A stretch of DNA of 64,000 nt. Origin: Haloprofundus salinisoli (GTDB lineage: Archaea; Halobacteriota; Halobacteria; Halobacteriales; Haloferacaceae). The position numbers and the translations under genes were made by a program. This document shows, piece after piece, positions 17,252-26,268 of this stretch. Position 1 is the first letter of the stretch; the number at the start of each line of letters is the position of its first letter. The stretch lies in NCBI RefSeq assembly GCF_020097815.1, contig NZ_CP083663.1, positions 992,001 to 1,056,000 of the forward strand, read 5' to 3'. The notes under the pieces are model-generated. The model was given only the letters and a program-made list of their open reading frames with translations. It ran no database searches and was not told where the DNA came from.

Positions 17252-17331
17252 CGATTCACTCTCGGTCGCGCCGATTCACTCTCGGTCGCGCCGATTCACT
17301 CTCGGTCGCGCCGACTTACTCCCCGTCGCGC
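17252..17331. repeat. 20-bp tandem repeats over the 3' end of the glycosyltransferase gene
   Basis: The 20-base unit CGATTCACTCTCGGTCGCGC occurs three times without change at 17252-17271, 17272-17291 and 17292-17311. A variant unit at 17312-17331 contains the last codons and stop of the glycosyltransferase (minus strand), and a more degenerate unit may precede at 17232-17251. On the coding strand each unit reads like a copy of the gene's Arg-Arg-Asp-X-Glu-stop end. There are no CRISPR-like spacers. Confidence 0.85.
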
Positions 17332-18653
17332 CGACTCGTGACGTACACCGAGGGTCGTCGAAGAACGAACTCGTCGAGAAACGCCGCCAGAACCACCGCG
17401 CTCTGGAGGGCGAAATACGCCGGAAGGAGAACCGGGGCGACGTACTCGCGGGGGTCGTGACGGCGACCGTCGAGGCCGTCCCGGAGAAAGAGCGCGTAGG
17501 GAAGCGAAAGCGACAGCAGCGAACAGAGCGGTAGCCACCGGGACGCGGGAGCGGCCGCCGCGAGCTCCACGGCCGCGTCTGCCTCGGCGACGGCGGCCGG
17601 GGAGAGGAGCACGACGACCGGAACCGACAGCAACGCGGCGAACGTGTAGGCGGCGTCGAGGCGGGTCAGTACGGACGTGTGCGGACTGCGGAGCAGGTCG
17701 CCGAGCGACCGCCGGGCGACCTGCATTCCGCCGCGGGCCCACCGCCGACGCTGGCTTCCCCACGCCGACAGCGTCGCCGGATTCAGTTCGGTGGCGACGA
17801 TGGCCGGGTCGACGCGGACACTCCCCCCGCGAGTGTGGATTCGCGTCGCCATCTCCACGTCTTCGAGCAACACGGTCTCGTCGAAGGGACCGAGTCGGGT
17901 CAGCGTCTCCGTCCGAAAGAACGCTTGGCCGCCGGTAAAGAGCGTGAACCAGCCGAGACGCGAACGCGCGACGAACGCCAGTCGCTCGGCGAGATGTCGT
18001 TCGACGGTCACGCAGAGCGACAGCAGCGACTCGCCGGCGTTCCGTCCGTAGCTTCGACCTTTGACACACCAGACGTCGCAGTCGGCCGCCAACCAGCCGA
18101 CCGCCCGCGAGACCGAATCGGGCGCGAGACGCTGTCCGGCGTCGAGACTCGCGACGATCTCGCCGTCGACGTACGGCAGTACGTGGTTGACCGCCGCCGC
18201 CTTCCCCCCGGGCGGCTTCGACCGCTCTACGGCACGGACGCGGGAGTCGGCCGCGGCGGCGCGTCGTGCGACCGCCGCCGTGCCGTCCGTCGACGCCGCT
18301 TCGTACCCGATGAGCAGTTGCACCCGGTCGGCGGGGTAGTCGAGCGCGGCACAGCCAGCGAGCGTCTCTCGGAGCGCGTCGGCGTCGTTGTACGCCGTGA
18401 CGACGACGCTCACCGTCGGCGGGTCCGTCGGGCGCTCCGGTGGGTCGGGGTTCGGCAGGCAGGCGACAGCCGTCACGAGAATCGCTCTGAGAACGCCGCC
18501 GACGGCGGCGAGTGCGCAGAGACCGAGAAAGAGCGGCACGTACCACTCGAACACGAGCGCGGGCGCACAGAGCGCCGACGCGACGACTGTCGCCGCGGCG
18601 ACGGTCGCCCCCGCCCGTCTCACGTCGCCGTCGCCCGGCGTCTCGACCTTCAT
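17316..18653 (-). CDS. Membrane glycosyltransferase, GT2 family
   Basis: The 445-aa protein has two N-terminal helices, a GT2 domain starting PTVSVVVTAYNDADALRET, and four or so C-terminal helices, like processive or polyprenol-linked transferases. LLEDVEM (Glu264-Asp265) and QRRRW (301-305) are the later GT2 motifs. The DxD position reads Asp171-Ala-Gly, so its second Asp is missing, which could alter metal or nucleotide binding. The longer open frame runs through the upstream gene; the ATG at 18653 overlaps that gene's stop by four bases. The likely role is building a surface glycan; donor and acceptor are unknown. Confidence 0.88.
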   Translation of the reverse strand: MKVETPGDGDVRRAGATVAAATVVASALCAPALVFEWYVPLFLGLCALAAVGGVLRAILVTAVACLPNPDPPERPTDPPTVSVVVTAYNDADALRETLAGCAALDYPADRVQLLIGYEAASTDGTAAVARRAAAADSRVRAVERSKPPGGKAAAVNHVLPYVDGEIVASLDAGQRLAPDSVSRAVGWLAADCDVWCVKGRSYGRNAGESLLSLCVTVERHLAERLAFVARSRLGWFTLFTGGQAFFRTETLTRLGPFDETVLLEDVEMATRIHTRGGSVRVDPAIVATELNPATLSAWGSQRRRWARGGMQVARRSLGDLLRSPHTSVLTRLDAAYTFAALLSVPVVVLLSPAAVAEADAAVELAAAAPASRWLPLCSLLSLSLPYALFLRDGLDGRRHDPREYVAPVLLPAYFALQSAVVLAAFLDEFVLRRPSVYVTSRRDGE

Positions 18654-19135
18654 CGACCGTCGTGCGGTTCTCGGGTGCCGAACCAGATGCCGATCGTGAG
18701 GCCGTAGACGACGTGACCGGCGTGGAAGACGACCGCTTCGTCGTGGTCGAGGTCCATCCCCAGCAGACGGCCGAGGACGACCTGCGTGCCGAACACCGAG
18801 AGCGCGAGGCTGTAGAGGACACCGACGGCGAGCGACGTCGTCAGCCCTCGGTCGCGGAGCGTTCGCTCGACTGGGACGAAGGCGACGCCGCCGCCCGCGC
18901 CGTAGAGAAAGTGCAGCAGGAACGCGGGCCCGAGCGCGTCGGGGTCGCCGCCCGCGTACTGCTCCCAGAACGCGCCCGTCGGCGGGAGCGAGCGCGCGAC
19001 AGGGAGTCGAAACAACGTCATCACGGCCGTCCCGATGAGACCGGCCCAGACGCCGGTGACGAGCGGGTGGTCTCGGAACGCCCGGTCGGTTCGGTCCGCG
19101 ATACGGTCGACGGGGTCGGACGATGCGGAACTCAC
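18650..19135 (-). CDS. Conserved membrane protein (DUF6789/DUF1440-like)
   Basis: The 161-aa protein has four hydrophobic segments, including LVTGVWAGLIGTAVMTLFRL and SLAVGVLYSLALSVFGTQVV, and a conserved FLYGAGGGVAF between them, with His residues near the last helix (HAGHVVYGL). I recall similar haloarchaeal proteins as DUF6789; no function is known. The start is a GTG. It is translationally coupled to the glycosyltransferase by an ATGA overlap, so a joint role in the envelope is plausible. Confidence 0.7.
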   Translation of the reverse strand: MSSASSDPVDRIADRTDRAFRDHPLVTGVWAGLIGTAVMTLFRLPVARSLPPTGAFWEQYAGGDPDALGPAFLLHFLYGAGGGVAFVPVERTLRDRGLTTSLAVGVLYSLALSVFGTQVVLGRLLGMDLDHDEAVVFHAGHVVYGLTIGIWFGTREPHDGR

Positions 19136-19287
19136 ACGGTAGAGACCAGAAGGCGACAGAAAGGTGTTCGGGGACCCGTCGCTTCGATGGGGTGTTTGCG
19201 ACGGAGCCGGTCCGTCGGAAGCGGGTCGACCGGCGTCGGCGGCCGTCTGACGTAAGAACTATTTGGCGACCCGCCACTGTAGGTGGC

Positions 19288-19638
19288 ATGGGTATTATGA
19301 GCAAGATTCTCGGGAACGGACAGCGCTCCACCGAGGACTACGTCGAACTGAACCTCGACGACTTCGACACCGCACAGGGCGAGGCGGGAATGACGGTCCA
19401 CATCGCCGAAATCGCCGGTCAGCAGGACGTCATCGCCATCAAAGACGCCGTCTACGACGGCGACTTCGTCATCGCGGACATCACGCGCCTCCGGACGCAG
19501 GACCGGACGGTCGAACACATCGTCGACGAACTCCAGCAGGTCGCCCGCGAAGTCGACGGCGACATCGTCCAGAAAGGCGACGACCAACTCATTCTCGCGC
19601 CGACGGGCGTCCGCATCGCGCGGCAGAAACTGAACTGA
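19288..19638 (+). CDS. sepF: Cell-division protein SepF
   Basis: The 116-aa protein is the archaeal SepF, the membrane anchor of FtsZ at the division ring. It has a short N-terminal amphipathic segment (MGIMSKILGN) for membrane contact, an acidic linker and the SepF core with VIAIKDAVYDGDFVIADITR and GDIVQKGDDQLILAPTGVRI. An internal ATG at 19297 is an alternative. The GCCAC and GTGGC arms at 19273-19277 and 19283-19287 flank five bases directly before the ATG. From memory, sepF lies next to uvrA in Haloferax volcanii; here two methyltransferase genes are interposed. Confidence 0.93.
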   Translation: MGIMSKILGNGQRSTEDYVELNLDDFDTAQGEAGMTVHIAEIAGQQDVIAIKDAVYDGDFVIADITRLRTQDRTVEHIVDELQQVAREVDGDIVQKGDDQLILAPTGVRIARQKLN

Positions 19639-19663
19639 ACTGCGCGACGAGCGTCTCTCGCGG

Positions 19664-20611
19664 TCAGTCGTCCGCGACGGGTTTCGGGACCGTCTCGACG
19701 CGTCGGGGCCCGTTGGTCGCATCACGACTCGCGGCCGGTTTTTGCGCGTACCGACACCAGCCGGGGCCGTCGTACTCGTCGAAGTAGACGTAGTGGACGG
19801 CGAGTTCACCGTGCTGGGCTTCGGGCGCTCGCTCGGTGACGAACGTGTCGAACGCGTCGTTCCAGCCGACGTGCGGCGAGACGAGGATGCCACCGGGAGC
19901 GAGATGTTCCCACGCGAGGTCGAACTCGAACAGCATCCCCGTCTTCGAGTGCTCCGAATCGTGGACGAACAGCTCTATCTCGCCGATCTCCTCCAAGAGC
20001 TGCGGGAGTTCCTGCTGCGGGCGTCCGGTGACGAGTTGCCAGCGTTCGCGGAGGTCGTCGGGGACGATCCAACCGGGTTGCTTGCCCGCCGGGAGGAGGT
20101 GGCTGCCGTCCTCACAGCAGGAGGGGCGGCGTCGCTCGTAGTGTCGTTTCGTCTCGGGGTCGAGTTCGTCGAGCTGCGCCGAGCAGTCGATGGAGTACAG
20201 CGTGCCGTGGTCGTTCACCGAGAGCGCGGCGAGAATCGCCAGCGTCGACACGCCGTTGTAGACGCCCGTCTCGACGACCGACGTGGGTCGAAGCTTCCGG
20301 ACGAGCGCGTAGTAACGGACGCACTCCTCCTTGTGAGAGTCGTAGATCGGTTGCGAGTGTTCCTGCCACGCTTCGTACAACAGGCCGGGAACAGGACCCT
20401 GATTGAACTCCGCTTCGTACGCCTCGAACTCCGCTCTACTGTCGAAGAAGCGGTCGACGAACAGCTCGCGGGAACGGGTTTTGCGTTCGTACAGCGACCA
20501 GGATGCACCGGGGTGTAGCGTGTAGAAACATCTCGTCGCCAGCGGTTTGGTCCACGAGGGGGCGCTCGTGTATGCAGCACGACGTACGCGGCTGAGAGAC
20601 GGGACCTGCAT
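19664..20611 (-). CDS. Class I SAM-dependent methyltransferase (Methyltransf_24-like), copy A
   Basis: The 315-aa protein has a Rossmann methyltransferase core: motif I VVETGVYNGVSTLAIL, an acidic strand end YSIDCS, and IELFVHDSEHSKTGMLFEFD, where the DSEH segment probably forms the active site. An N-terminal region of about 100 residues (FYTLHPGASWSLYERK) is shared with its neighbour. The ATG at 20611 is preferred over 20626 because an AT-rich TATATAATT-like element (about 20634-20645) is the right distance away. It is a tandem paralogue of the next gene. The acceptor is unknown; similar genes cluster with glycan synthesis in haloarchaea. Confidence 0.82.
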   Translation of the reverse strand: MQVPSLSRVRRAAYTSAPSWTKPLATRCFYTLHPGASWSLYERKTRSRELFVDRFFDSRAEFEAYEAEFNQGPVPGLLYEAWQEHSQPIYDSHKEECVRYYALVRKLRPTSVVETGVYNGVSTLAILAALSVNDHGTLYSIDCSAQLDELDPETKRHYERRRPSCCEDGSHLLPAGKQPGWIVPDDLRERWQLVTGRPQQELPQLLEEIGEIELFVHDSEHSKTGMLFEFDLAWEHLAPGGILVSPHVGWNDAFDTFVTERAPEAQHGELAVHYVYFDEYDGPGWCRYAQKPAASRDATNGPRRVETVPKPVADD

Positions 20612-20805
20612 ACCTCTACGTGACAACGTACTCCGATATAATTAGATGCACCGTAGCAACGCGTAATATCCGGCTTCTCCGGGGAATGGGCTCCGTTCGT
20701 GCGTCGCCGGCGGTCGGCGAAAGAGAGAGCGCGAAGACGCGGCCACAGCGAGTTCGGCCGGGCCAGCGTGCGAATTACCGAGACAGCGACCCGAGCGGCC
20801 CCCAG

Positions 20806-21744
20806 TTAGTCGTCCGATACCAGTTGGGGTTCGAGCGGAGACGCCCCGGCCGTCGATGCGGTGAGCGGCTTTCGGGCGTACTTACCCCATCCCGGTTGGC
20901 TGTGTTTGTCGAAGTGGATGTAGTGGACGGCGGTCTTGCCGTACTCGGCGTTAGGGGCACGCTCGGTGACGAACGTGTCGAACGCGTCGTTCCAGCCGGC
21001 GTGGTGCGAAAAGAGCATCCCGCCGGGGGCAAGGTGTTCCCACGCGAGGTCGAACTCGAACAGCATCCCCGTCTTCGAGTGCTCCGAATCGTGGACGAAC
21101 ATATCGACCGACTCCAGTTTCGACAGCAGTTTCGGGAGTTCGCGCTGGCTGCGGCCGGTGACGAACTCCCACCGGTCGTGGAGCTTCTCGGGGACGACCC
21201 AGCCCGGTTCCTTGTCGGCGGGAATGAGGTGGCTGTCGCGCTGTGAACAGGACGGACGACGACGCTCGTACCGTGCTACGTCGGCTTCGTCGGTCGGATC
21301 CAGAAGCGACGAGTAGTCGATGGAGTAGAGCGTCCCGGAGTCGTTTCTGTCGAGCGCGGCGAGAATCGCCAGCGTCGACACGCCGTGGAAGACGCCCGTC
21401 TCGACGACTGTCTGCGGCTTGTACTTCCGGATGTACGCGTAGTACCGCACGCAGTCGGCCTTGTGGATGTCGTAGAAGGTCTCGTTGCCGAGTTCTTGGT
21501 ACGCGCGTCTGAGATTCTCGGCGATGACGCCGTTCATGAACTCCGCTTCGTACGCCTCGAGTTCCGCTTCGCTGTCGAAGAACTGCTCGATGAACGCTTG
21601 GCGGGTGAGCTCTTTCTCTTTGAACGTCTCCCACGACGCATTGGGATGGAGAACGTAGAACGCTTTCCGCACCGCGGGTCTCACCCACTCAGGAATAGCG
21701 TCGAACGTCTTCTGTCGTGCGCGCTTGACATGCCGAACCAGCAT
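20806..21744 (-). CDS. Class I SAM-dependent methyltransferase (Methyltransf_24-like), copy B
   Basis: The 312-aa paralogue of copy A has motif I TVVETGVFHGVSTLAIL, YSIDYS and VDMFVHDSEHSKTGMLFEFD. The two proteins align over nearly full length with scattered differences, yet 67 bases (21035-21101 against 19905-19971) are identical, which points to gene conversion. The ATG at 21744 lies 27 bases from an ACTTTTAGTG promoter element, so the upstream ATG at 21807 is not used. The surrounding intergenic DNA is clearly AT-richer than the rest of the window. Confidence 0.82.
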   Translation of the reverse strand: MLVRHVKRARQKTFDAIPEWVRPAVRKAFYVLHPNASWETFKEKELTRQAFIEQFFDSEAELEAYEAEFMNGVIAENLRRAYQELGNETFYDIHKADCVRYYAYIRKYKPQTVVETGVFHGVSTLAILAALDRNDSGTLYSIDYSSLLDPTDEADVARYERRRPSCSQRDSHLIPADKEPGWVVPEKLHDRWEFVTGRSQRELPKLLSKLESVDMFVHDSEHSKTGMLFEFDLAWEHLAPGGMLFSHHAGWNDAFDTFVTERAPNAEYGKTAVHYIHFDKHSQPGWGKYARKPLTASTAGASPLEPQLVSDD

Positions 21745-22040
21745 GGATGTACCTACGAGTCTAGCCACTAAAAGTACGTGCCGATGAATATCTCCAGAAT
21801 TAGACAATTCTCTTTATCCGTTAGACAGTTTTTACTGTATGTAATTCTTCAACTAGTGGTTGGAGGAACCGGGCGTTCCGTTTCGGGAATTCCCCTATTT
21901 CGACCCGGTGACGGGCACTGAGTACAGTGTTCGGGATTCGGAAGGGGCCGAATAACGGCTGTATGGTCACCATTCTGTGTGAGTCGATATCACTCGGAAC
22001 CGACGAGTATTCAGGTATCCCCGACATAGCGTGCTTCCAG
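21745..22040. other. AT-rich intergenic region between the methyltransferase pair and uvrA
   Basis: This 296-base divergent region is visibly richer in A and T than its surroundings, especially 21765-21850. It holds the promoter of methyltransferase copy B (ACTTTTAGTG on the minus strand at 21766-21775) and, near 22006-22013, a GAGTATTC element 27-30 bases from the uvrA ATG. No other gene is apparent. Confidence 0.55.
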
Positions 22041-24995
22041 ATGAGTAAGGACTACATCGAGGTCCGAGGGGCCGAAGAACACAACCTCAAAGATCTCGAC
22101 GTGCGCATCCCACGTGAAACGTTCACGGTGGTCACGGGGCTGTCGGGGTCCGGGAAGTCGTCGCTCGCGTTCGAGACGATCTACGCCGAAGGGCAGCGTC
22201 GATACATCGAGTCGTTGTCGGCGTACGCCCGGAACTTCCTCGGGCAGATGGACAAACCGCAGGTCGAGTCCGTCGAAGGGCTCTCGCCGGCGATCTCCAT
22301 CGACCAGAAGAACGCCGCGAACAACCCCCGCTCGACGGTGGGCACCGTCACCGAACTCCACGACTACCTCCGCCTCCTGTACGCTCGCGTCGGCACGCCG
22401 CACTGTCCGGAGTGCGGCCGCGAGGTCGGCGAGCAGAGCGCCCAGCAGATGGTGCGGCGCATCCTCGAACTCCCCGAGGGGACCCGCGCGAAGATCGCCG
22501 CGCCGGTCGTCCGCGACCAGAAAGGCGCGTTCGAGGACCTGTTCGACGAACTCGTCTCAGAGGGGTACTCCCGCGTCGAAGTCGACGGCGAGGAGTACGA
22601 CCTCGCGATGGAGAAACCCGACCTCGACGAGAACTACGACCACACCGTCGACGTCGTCGTCGACCGAGTGAAGATATCGGCGGAAGCGCGCTCGCGTATC
22701 ACCGACTCCGTCGAGACGGTGCTCGAAGAGGCCGACGGCGTGCTGAAGGTCATCGTTCCCGACCCGCCCGCGGCCGACGAGTTCCACCTCGGCACCGAGG
22801 CCCGCGCGACCGGCGACCTCGCCGGCGGTGGCGACGAGCGCCTCGTCGTCGAGTTCTCCGAGGAACTCGCCTGCACGCACTGCGGCATCGACTTCTCCGA
22901 AATCGAGACGCGGTCGTTCTCCTTCAACTCGCCGCACGGCGCGTGTCCCGAGTGTGAGGGCATCGGCAACACCAAGGAGATAGACCCCGAGCTCGTCGTC
23001 GAGGACCCCTCGAAACCCATCAAACACGTCTTCGAGCCGTGGAGCTACAAGCGGTCGTACTACCGGACGCGACTCGACTCGGTCGCCGAGCACTTCGGGG
23101 TCAGCGTCTCGACGCCGTTCGAGGATCTCGACGACGACGTGCAGCGGCAGTTCCTCTACGGCACCGACCGACAGGTCGTCTTCGAGCGCCAGACGCGAAA
23201 CGGCGTCCGCCGGAAGACGAAGCGGTTCGAGGGCGTCATCCCGAACCTCGAACGCCGCCACATCGAGACGGAGTCGAAAGGCACCCGCGAGCACATCGAG
23301 GAGTACATGGCCGTGACGACCTGTCCGGCCTGCAACGGCACGCGCCTGAAGCCCCAGTCGCGTTCTGTCTACATCGACGGCATCGCCATCACCGAGGTGA
23401 ACCGGATGAGTATCGGCGACGCGCTCGCGCATTTCGAGAGCCTGGAGGCGGACCTCACCGACCGCGAGCGGACCATCGCCGAGGAGATTCTCAAGGAGAT
23501 TCGCGCGCGACTCGGCTTCATGACCGAGGTCGGTCTCGACTACCTGACGCTCGACCGGGAGGCGTCGACGCTCTCCGGCGGCGAGAGCCAGCGGATTCGG
23601 CTGGCGACGCAGGTCGGGTCCGGACTCGTCGGCGTGCTGTACGTGCTCGACGAACCGTCTATCGGCCTCCACCAGCGCGACAACGACAAACTGCTCGACA
23701 CGCTCGAAGGCCTGCGCGACCTCGGTAACACGCTGCTCGTCGTCGAACACGACGAGGAGACGATGCGCCGTGCGGACAACATCATCGACATGGGTCCCGG
23801 GCCGGGCAAGCGAGGCGGTGACATCGTCGTGCAAGGCGACTTCGACGAGGTATGCGAGGCGGACAACTCCATCACAGCCGACTACCTCTCGGGACGAAAG
23901 GACGTTCCGGTGCCCGAGACGCGGCGCGGGCCCGACGGCGAGCTCACGGTTCGAGGCGCGCGCCAGCACAACCTGAAGGACCTTGACGTGTCGCTCCCGC
24001 TCGGCACGTTCACGGCGATTACGGGCGTCTCGGGGTCCGGGAAGTCGACGCTCATACACGACATCCTCTACAAGGGACTGGCCCGCGAGATGAACAACAA
24101 CACCTCCGTCGACCCCGGCGACCACGACGCCATCGAGGGCATCGACCGAATCGAGACGGTGCGTCTCATCGACCAGTCGCCCATCGGGCGGACGCCGCGG
24201 TCGAACCCGGCGACGTACACCGGCGTCTTCGACTACGTCCGCGATCTGTTCGCCGAGACGAAGCTCTCGAAGCAGCGCGGCTACGAGAAGGGTCGCTTCT
24301 CGTTCAACGTCAAGGGCGGTCGCTGCGAGGAGTGCGGCGGCCAGGGTGACGTCAAAATCGAGATGAACTTCCTCTCGGACGTGTACGTCCCCTGCGAGGA
24401 GTGCGGCGGCGCACGCTACAACGACGAGACGCTCGACGTGACGTACAAGGGCAAGACCATCGCCGACGTACTCGGCATGGAGGTCGACGAGGCCTACGAG
24501 TTCTTCGAGGCGAACTCCCAGATTCGGCGACGCCTCCAGCTGCTCAAGGACGTCGGCCTCGGTTACATGACGCTCGGCCAGCCGTCGACGACGCTCTCGG
24601 GCGGCGAGGCCCAGCGCATCAAACTCGCCGAGGAACTGGGGAAGAAAGACACCGGCGACACGCTGTACCTGCTCGACGAGCCGACGACGGGGCTGCACAA
24701 AGAGGACGAGCGAAAGCTCATCGACGTGCTGCACCGCCTCGTCGACAACGGCAGTACCGTCGCCGTCATCGAACACGAGCTCGATCTGGTGAAAAACGCC
24801 GACCACGTCCTCGATTTGGGTCCGGAAGGCGGCGAGAACGGCGGCGAAGTCGTCGCCGCCGGGACGCCCGAGGAGGTCGCCCGCGAGGAGTCGTCGTACA
24901 CCGGCCGCTACCTCCGCGACATGCTCCCGGCCGTCGATATCGAGGGACCGCGCGCCGACCAGCGCGAACCCGCGAAGCCGACGACCGACGACTGA
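22041..24995 (+). CDS. uvrA: Excinuclease ABC subunit A (UvrA)
   Basis: The 984-aa protein is a full-length bacterial-type UvrA, the damage-recognition ATPase of nucleotide excision repair. Two ABC modules are present: Walker A at 33-40 (GLSGSGKS) and about 662-670 (GVSGSGKST), with signatures [12 protein letters not shown] and [12 protein letters not shown]. Zinc-binding Cys pairs occur in [20 protein letters not shown] and CEECGGQ/CEECGG. Haloarchaea obtained uvrABC from bacteria. The frame is open 38 codons further upstream, but [16 protein letters not shown] is the family N-terminus and has a TATA-like element at the right distance. Confidence 0.97.
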   Translation: MSKDYIEVRGAEEHNLKDLDVRIPRETFTVVTGLSGSGKSSLAFETIYAEGQRRYIESLSAYARNFLGQMDKPQVESVEGLSPAISIDQKNAANNPRSTVGTVTELHDYLRLLYARVGTPHCPECGREVGEQSAQQMVRRILELPEGTRAKIAAPVVRDQKGAFEDLFDELVSEGYSRVEVDGEEYDLAMEKPDLDENYDHTVDVVVDRVKISAEARSRITDSVETVLEEADGVLKVIVPDPPAADEFHLGTEARATGDLAGGGDERLVVEFSEELACTHCGIDFSEIETRSFSFNSPHGACPECEGIGNTKEIDPELVVEDPSKPIKHVFEPWSYKRSYYRTRLDSVAEHFGVSVSTPFEDLDDDVQRQFLYGTDRQVVFERQTRNGVRRKTKRFEGVIPNLERRHIETESKGTREHIEEYMAVTTCPACNGTRLKPQSRSVYIDGIAITEVNRMSIGDALAHFESLEADLTDRERTIAEEILKEIRARLGFMTEVGLDYLTLDREASTLSGGESQRIRLATQVGSGLVGVLYVLDEPSIGLHQRDNDKLLDTLEGLRDLGNTLLVVEHDEETMRRADNIIDMGPGPGKRGGDIVVQGDFDEVCEADNSITADYLSGRKDVPVPETRRGPDGELTVRGARQHNLKDLDVSLPLGTFTAITGVSGSGKSTLIHDILYKGLAREMNNNTSVDPGDHDAIEGIDRIETVRLIDQSPIGRTPRSNPATYTGVFDYVRDLFAETKLSKQRGYEKGRFSFNVKGGRCEECGGQGDVKIEMNFLSDVYVPCEECGGARYNDETLDVTYKGKTIADVLGMEVDEAYEFFEANSQIRRRLQLLKDVGLGYMTLGQPSTTLSGGEAQRIKLAEELGKKDTGDTLYLLDEPTTGLHKEDERKLIDVLHRLVDNGSTVAVIEHELDLVKNADHVLDLGPEGGENGGEVVAAGTPEEVAREESSYTGRYLRDMLPAVDIEGPRADQREPAKPTTDD

Positions 24996-25210
24996 GCGCG
25001 GAGACGAAGAGCGCAGACGCTCGGGAAGGGCGAACAGCCGGCGGAGGGACGTCTTTCGCGAGGGGTTCGCCGGACACCCGCCTCGACCCCGTCGCGGTAC
25101 GACGTTACATCGAGAGCGTCTGGACTCTCTATCGGTTGTAAACTCTCGTCCGGCGAACGGTCCGGGAAATCGGCGGCGCGCTTATCTACGCCGCGACCAA
25201 ACCGCGGGGT

Positions 25211-26203
25211 ATGACAACACAGTACGCAGCGTTGCGGAACGTCCTCCTCGTGGTCCGCGGCGGTCCCGGCGAGTGGCTCGTCGACAAGCGATTGGCCGAC
25301 CGCGACATCGAGTGTCTCGGCGTCGCACCCGACGGGAAAACGGCGTTCTGTGGGACGTTCGATGCGGGTCTCTGGCGGAGCGACAACGAAGGACAGACGT
25401 GGCACCGCGTCGGTGACGAGACGCTCACCGACCCGGTGATGTCGGTGGCCGTCGACCCGACCGACTCCGACCGCATCTGGGCTGGTACCGAACCCAGCGC
25501 GGTGTATCGCTCGGACGACGGCGGCGACTCGTGGGAGGAGTGCGAGGGGCTGACAGAGCTCCCGTCGGCGGACGACTGGTCGTTCCCGCCGCGGCCCCAC
25601 ACCCACCACGTCCGCTGGATAGAGGTCGACCCCTCCGACGCCGACCATCTCTACGTCGGCATCGAGGCGGGTGCGCTGGTGCAGACCCACGACGGCGGCG
25701 AGACGTGGGAGGACCGCGTCCCCTCGGCGCGACGCGACAATCACAGCCTGACGACGCACCCGGACGCGCCTGACCGAGTGTGGTCGGCAGCGGGCGACGG
25801 CTACGCAGAGAGCGACGACGGCGGCGAGACGTGGGACCACCCGCAGGAGGGGCTGGACCACCGCTACTGCTGGAGCGTCGCCGTGGGGCGCGAGGCGAAG
25901 AACGTGCTCGTCTCGGCGGCCAGCGGCGCGCGGACGGCACACAACGCCGACTCGGCCGAGACGTACGTCTATCGACGCCGTCCCGGCGAAGCGTGGAAAC
26001 GACTCGACGGCCTCCCGACCGGCGAGGGCGTCACGCGCCCGGTGCTCTCGACGGACGACAGCGGGTCGTTCTACGCGCTGTCGAACCGCGGTCTGTTCCG
26101 GTCGCCCAACAGCGGGAAGACGTGGGACCGCGTCGACATCCCGTGGCCGGAGGCGTACGAGTCGCAGACTGCGCGCGGGTTGGCGGTGGTCGCGGAGTCG
26201 TAG
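25211..26203 (+). CDS. Asp-box/BNR beta-propeller protein
   Basis: The 330-aa protein contains five Asp-box repeats of the SxDxGxTW type: SDNEGQTW, SDDGGDSW, THDGGETW, SDDGGETW and SPNSGKTW, about 45-70 residues apart. Each closes a blade of a beta-propeller. There is no signal peptide or transmembrane helix, so it is probably cytoplasmic. Similar proteins are annotated as BNR or sialidase-like, but no glycosidase catalytic residues can be assigned and binding or scaffolding is as likely. GCTTATCT about 27 bases upstream supports a leaderless ATG at 25211. Confidence 0.8.
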   Translation: MTTQYAALRNVLLVVRGGPGEWLVDKRLADRDIECLGVAPDGKTAFCGTFDAGLWRSDNEGQTWHRVGDETLTDPVMSVAVDPTDSDRIWAGTEPSAVYRSDDGGDSWEECEGLTELPSADDWSFPPRPHTHHVRWIEVDPSDADHLYVGIEAGALVQTHDGGETWEDRVPSARRDNHSLTTHPDAPDRVWSAAGDGYAESDDGGETWDHPQEGLDHRYCWSVAVGREAKNVLVSAASGARTAHNADSAETYVYRRRPGEAWKRLDGLPTGEGVTRPVLSTDDSGSFYALSNRGLFRSPNSGKTWDRVDIPWPEAYESQTARGLAVVAES

Positions 26204-26268
26204 TCGCAGTGCGCGCGCCGAGTCGAACCGAGAAGGTATATAGTCGTTCGGCGGGTCACTCACGACCG

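Noticed and set aside
17252-17331. Short tandem repeats as a CRISPR array
   Set aside because: Units are contiguous with no spacers, only 20 bases long, and derive from the neighbouring gene end; no cas genes are in the window.
22557-24806. A 749-codon open frame antisense to uvrA
   Set aside because: Same shadow composition, and uvrA motifs are complete on the plus strand.
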